Shown here: positions 44,155 through 44,490 of the stretch, one piece after another
Layout: the number at the start of each line of letters is the position of its first letter
Numbering within the stretch: the stretch's first letter is position 1
DNA from: Nitrospirota bacterium
GTDB taxonomy: Bacteria > Nitrospirota > 9FT-COMBO-42-15 > HDB-SIOI813
Direction of reading: 5' to 3'
DNA: 44,490 bases
Assembly (NCBI GenBank): GCA_020846775.1
Contig: JADLDG010000053.1
Coordinates: 1-44,490 of the forward strand
Made by a program: the position numbers and the translations under genes
Notes under the pieces: generated by a model
The model's input: the letters and a program-made list of their open reading frames with translations, nothing else
Told to the model about the DNA's origin: nothing
Database searches by the model: none

Positions 44155-44174
44155 TGTCAACTTTATCGCGTCAA
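44146..44174 (-). promoter_or_regulatory. Sigma-70-type promoter of the unknown regulator-like gene
   Basis: On the minus strand TTGACG (44169-44174) and TACAAT (44146-44151) are separated by 17 nt. The predicted start near 44139 gives a leader of about 85 nt before the ATG at 44053. A second inverted repeat ATGTCAA / TTGACAT (44154-44160 / 44183-44189) and a palindrome ATGTCAGACAT (44208-44218) lie just upstream, so several protein-binding sites may be clustered here. Confidence 0.5.
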
Positions 44175-44250
44175 ATATTGACTTGACATCTGGTAAGTTG
44201 TAGGTTTATGTCAGACATTGACAGAACAAATATAGGGACTTTTTTTACTA

Positions 44251-44287
44251 AAACATGCCAGAACCACACCCATTCTGGCATGTTTTT
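44251..44287 (+). terminator. Rho-independent terminator
   Basis: A perfect 13-bp stem AAACATGCCAGAA (44251-44263) / TTCTGGCATGTTT (44273-44285) with a 9-nt loop. The 3' arm ends in TTT and two more T follow, so the T-tract is five long. On the minus strand the hairpin is followed by TTTT, an AG, then A-rich sequence, a weaker tail. No annotated plus-strand gene ends just before it, which raises the chance of a short RNA from about 44190-44285. Confidence 0.7.
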
Positions 44288-44315
44288 ATCGCCTTTGGGC
44301 TCCCAGCAACAATGT

Positions 44316-44350
44316 AAACTGCTATCGCTGACTTTGTGTGTTAGCAGTTT
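44316..44350. repeat. Inverted repeat before the last gene
   Basis: AAACTGCTA (44316-44324) and TAGCAGTTT (44342-44350) are perfectly complementary over 9 bp with a 17-nt loop. A second, overlapping pair TGTTAG / CTAACA (44339-44344 / 44352-44357) could form instead. The alternative stems lie 13-54 nt before the ATG at 44370 and may act as an operator or translational switch. Confidence 0.45.
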
Positions 44351-44369
44351 TCTAACAGGGATCGGGGCT

Positions 44370-44490
44370 ATGTCAAAGGATGGGAAGCAAGAGAATCAAT
44401 CTTATGAAGCGCTGAAGGAGCGGTTGTGGAATCAGCCCAGGGCCCGGCAGGTCCTGGAACATCTGGAGCAGCATGGGGCTTCGCCTTCCA
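44370..44490 (+). CDS. Unknown protein, N-terminal fragment (gene runs off the window end)
   Basis: The first 40 codons, from ATG 44370: MSKDGKQENQSYEALKER, then LWNQPRARQVLEHLEQHG. The start is hydrophilic and charged with a likely helix and no signal peptide. GGGATCGGGG upstream could serve as a Shine-Dalgarno. I do not recognise a family from this short piece. The sequence is richer in G and C than the neighbouring core genes, in line with acquired DNA. Confidence 0.5.
   Translation, partial: MSKDGKQENQSYEALKERLWNQPRARQVLEHLEQHGASPS

Noticed and set aside
1-44490. CRISPR arrays or insertion sequences
   Set aside because: No regularly spaced direct repeats and no transposase genes were seen; the only dispersed repeat is the two-copy palindromic element.

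Overview
This window is almost entirely bacterial chromosome with a dense layout: many 4-nt ATGA overlaps and very few gaps over 100 nt. The organism is a diderm, because it carries the LPS transport genes lptB, lptA, lptC, lptF and lptG. It builds type IV pili (pilMNOPQ), uses sigma-54, and looks anaerobic or microaerophilic: a probable Re-citrate synthase, a two-subunit Fe-S fumarase and fdhE. The combination resembles Nitrospirota or deltaproteobacterial-type lineages. This is an inference from gene content and order, not a phylogenetic placement.

Layout. At 1-119 (-) is the 5' end of a clpC-like gene. It diverges from a bioB-bioW-bioF-SDR-bioD biotin operon (357-4784, +), whose promoter carries a BirA-type inverted repeat over the -35 box. 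From 4722 to 22070 nearly everything is on the minus strand. In transcription order this is pilM-N-O-P-Q, aroC-aroK-aroB, a NifA-like sigma-54 activator, yicC, gmk-rpoZ-coaBC, a TPR protein, aroQ, efp, accB-accC and thiE. A second minus-strand block (22282-31490) runs Re-citrate synthase, mdh, fumarase alpha/beta, lptC, lptA, lptB, rpoN, rapZ, ubiX. Then come an exported unknown protein (31551-32312), fdhE, divergent lptF-lptG (+), a large CHASE4-like/PAS/GGDEF/EAL protein (-), and a plus-strand pair: a divergent FGGY kinase and a TPR/FG-GAP/ASPIC lipoprotein. A tRNA-Gly(CCC) gene at 42606-42680 marks the change to what looks like an accessory region. It holds a possible integrase tail, an unknown regulator-like gene with its own operator, a strong terminator hairpin, and the start of an unknown gene cut by the window end.

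How the genes work together. The biotin operon supplies the cofactor that AccB carries on K124 and AccC carboxylates. Fumarase, malate dehydrogenase and Re-citrate synthase form one contiguous path from fumarate to citrate. RpoN is encoded here together with a sigma-54 activator. AroC, AroK, AroB and AroQ supply four shikimate-pathway steps.

Items most worth a second look: (1) an ~85-bp palindromic repeat present twice, each copy ending in an aligned Shine-Dalgarno and start codon for a minus-strand gene; (2) a Re-citrate synthase-type enzyme fused to a Cache-like sensor domain inside a TCA operon; (3) the GlpK-like kinase lacking glycerol-binding residues, coupled to a propeller lipoprotein with a palindrome-derived insertion; (4) the tRNA-adjacent accessory region with a self-regulated unknown protein.
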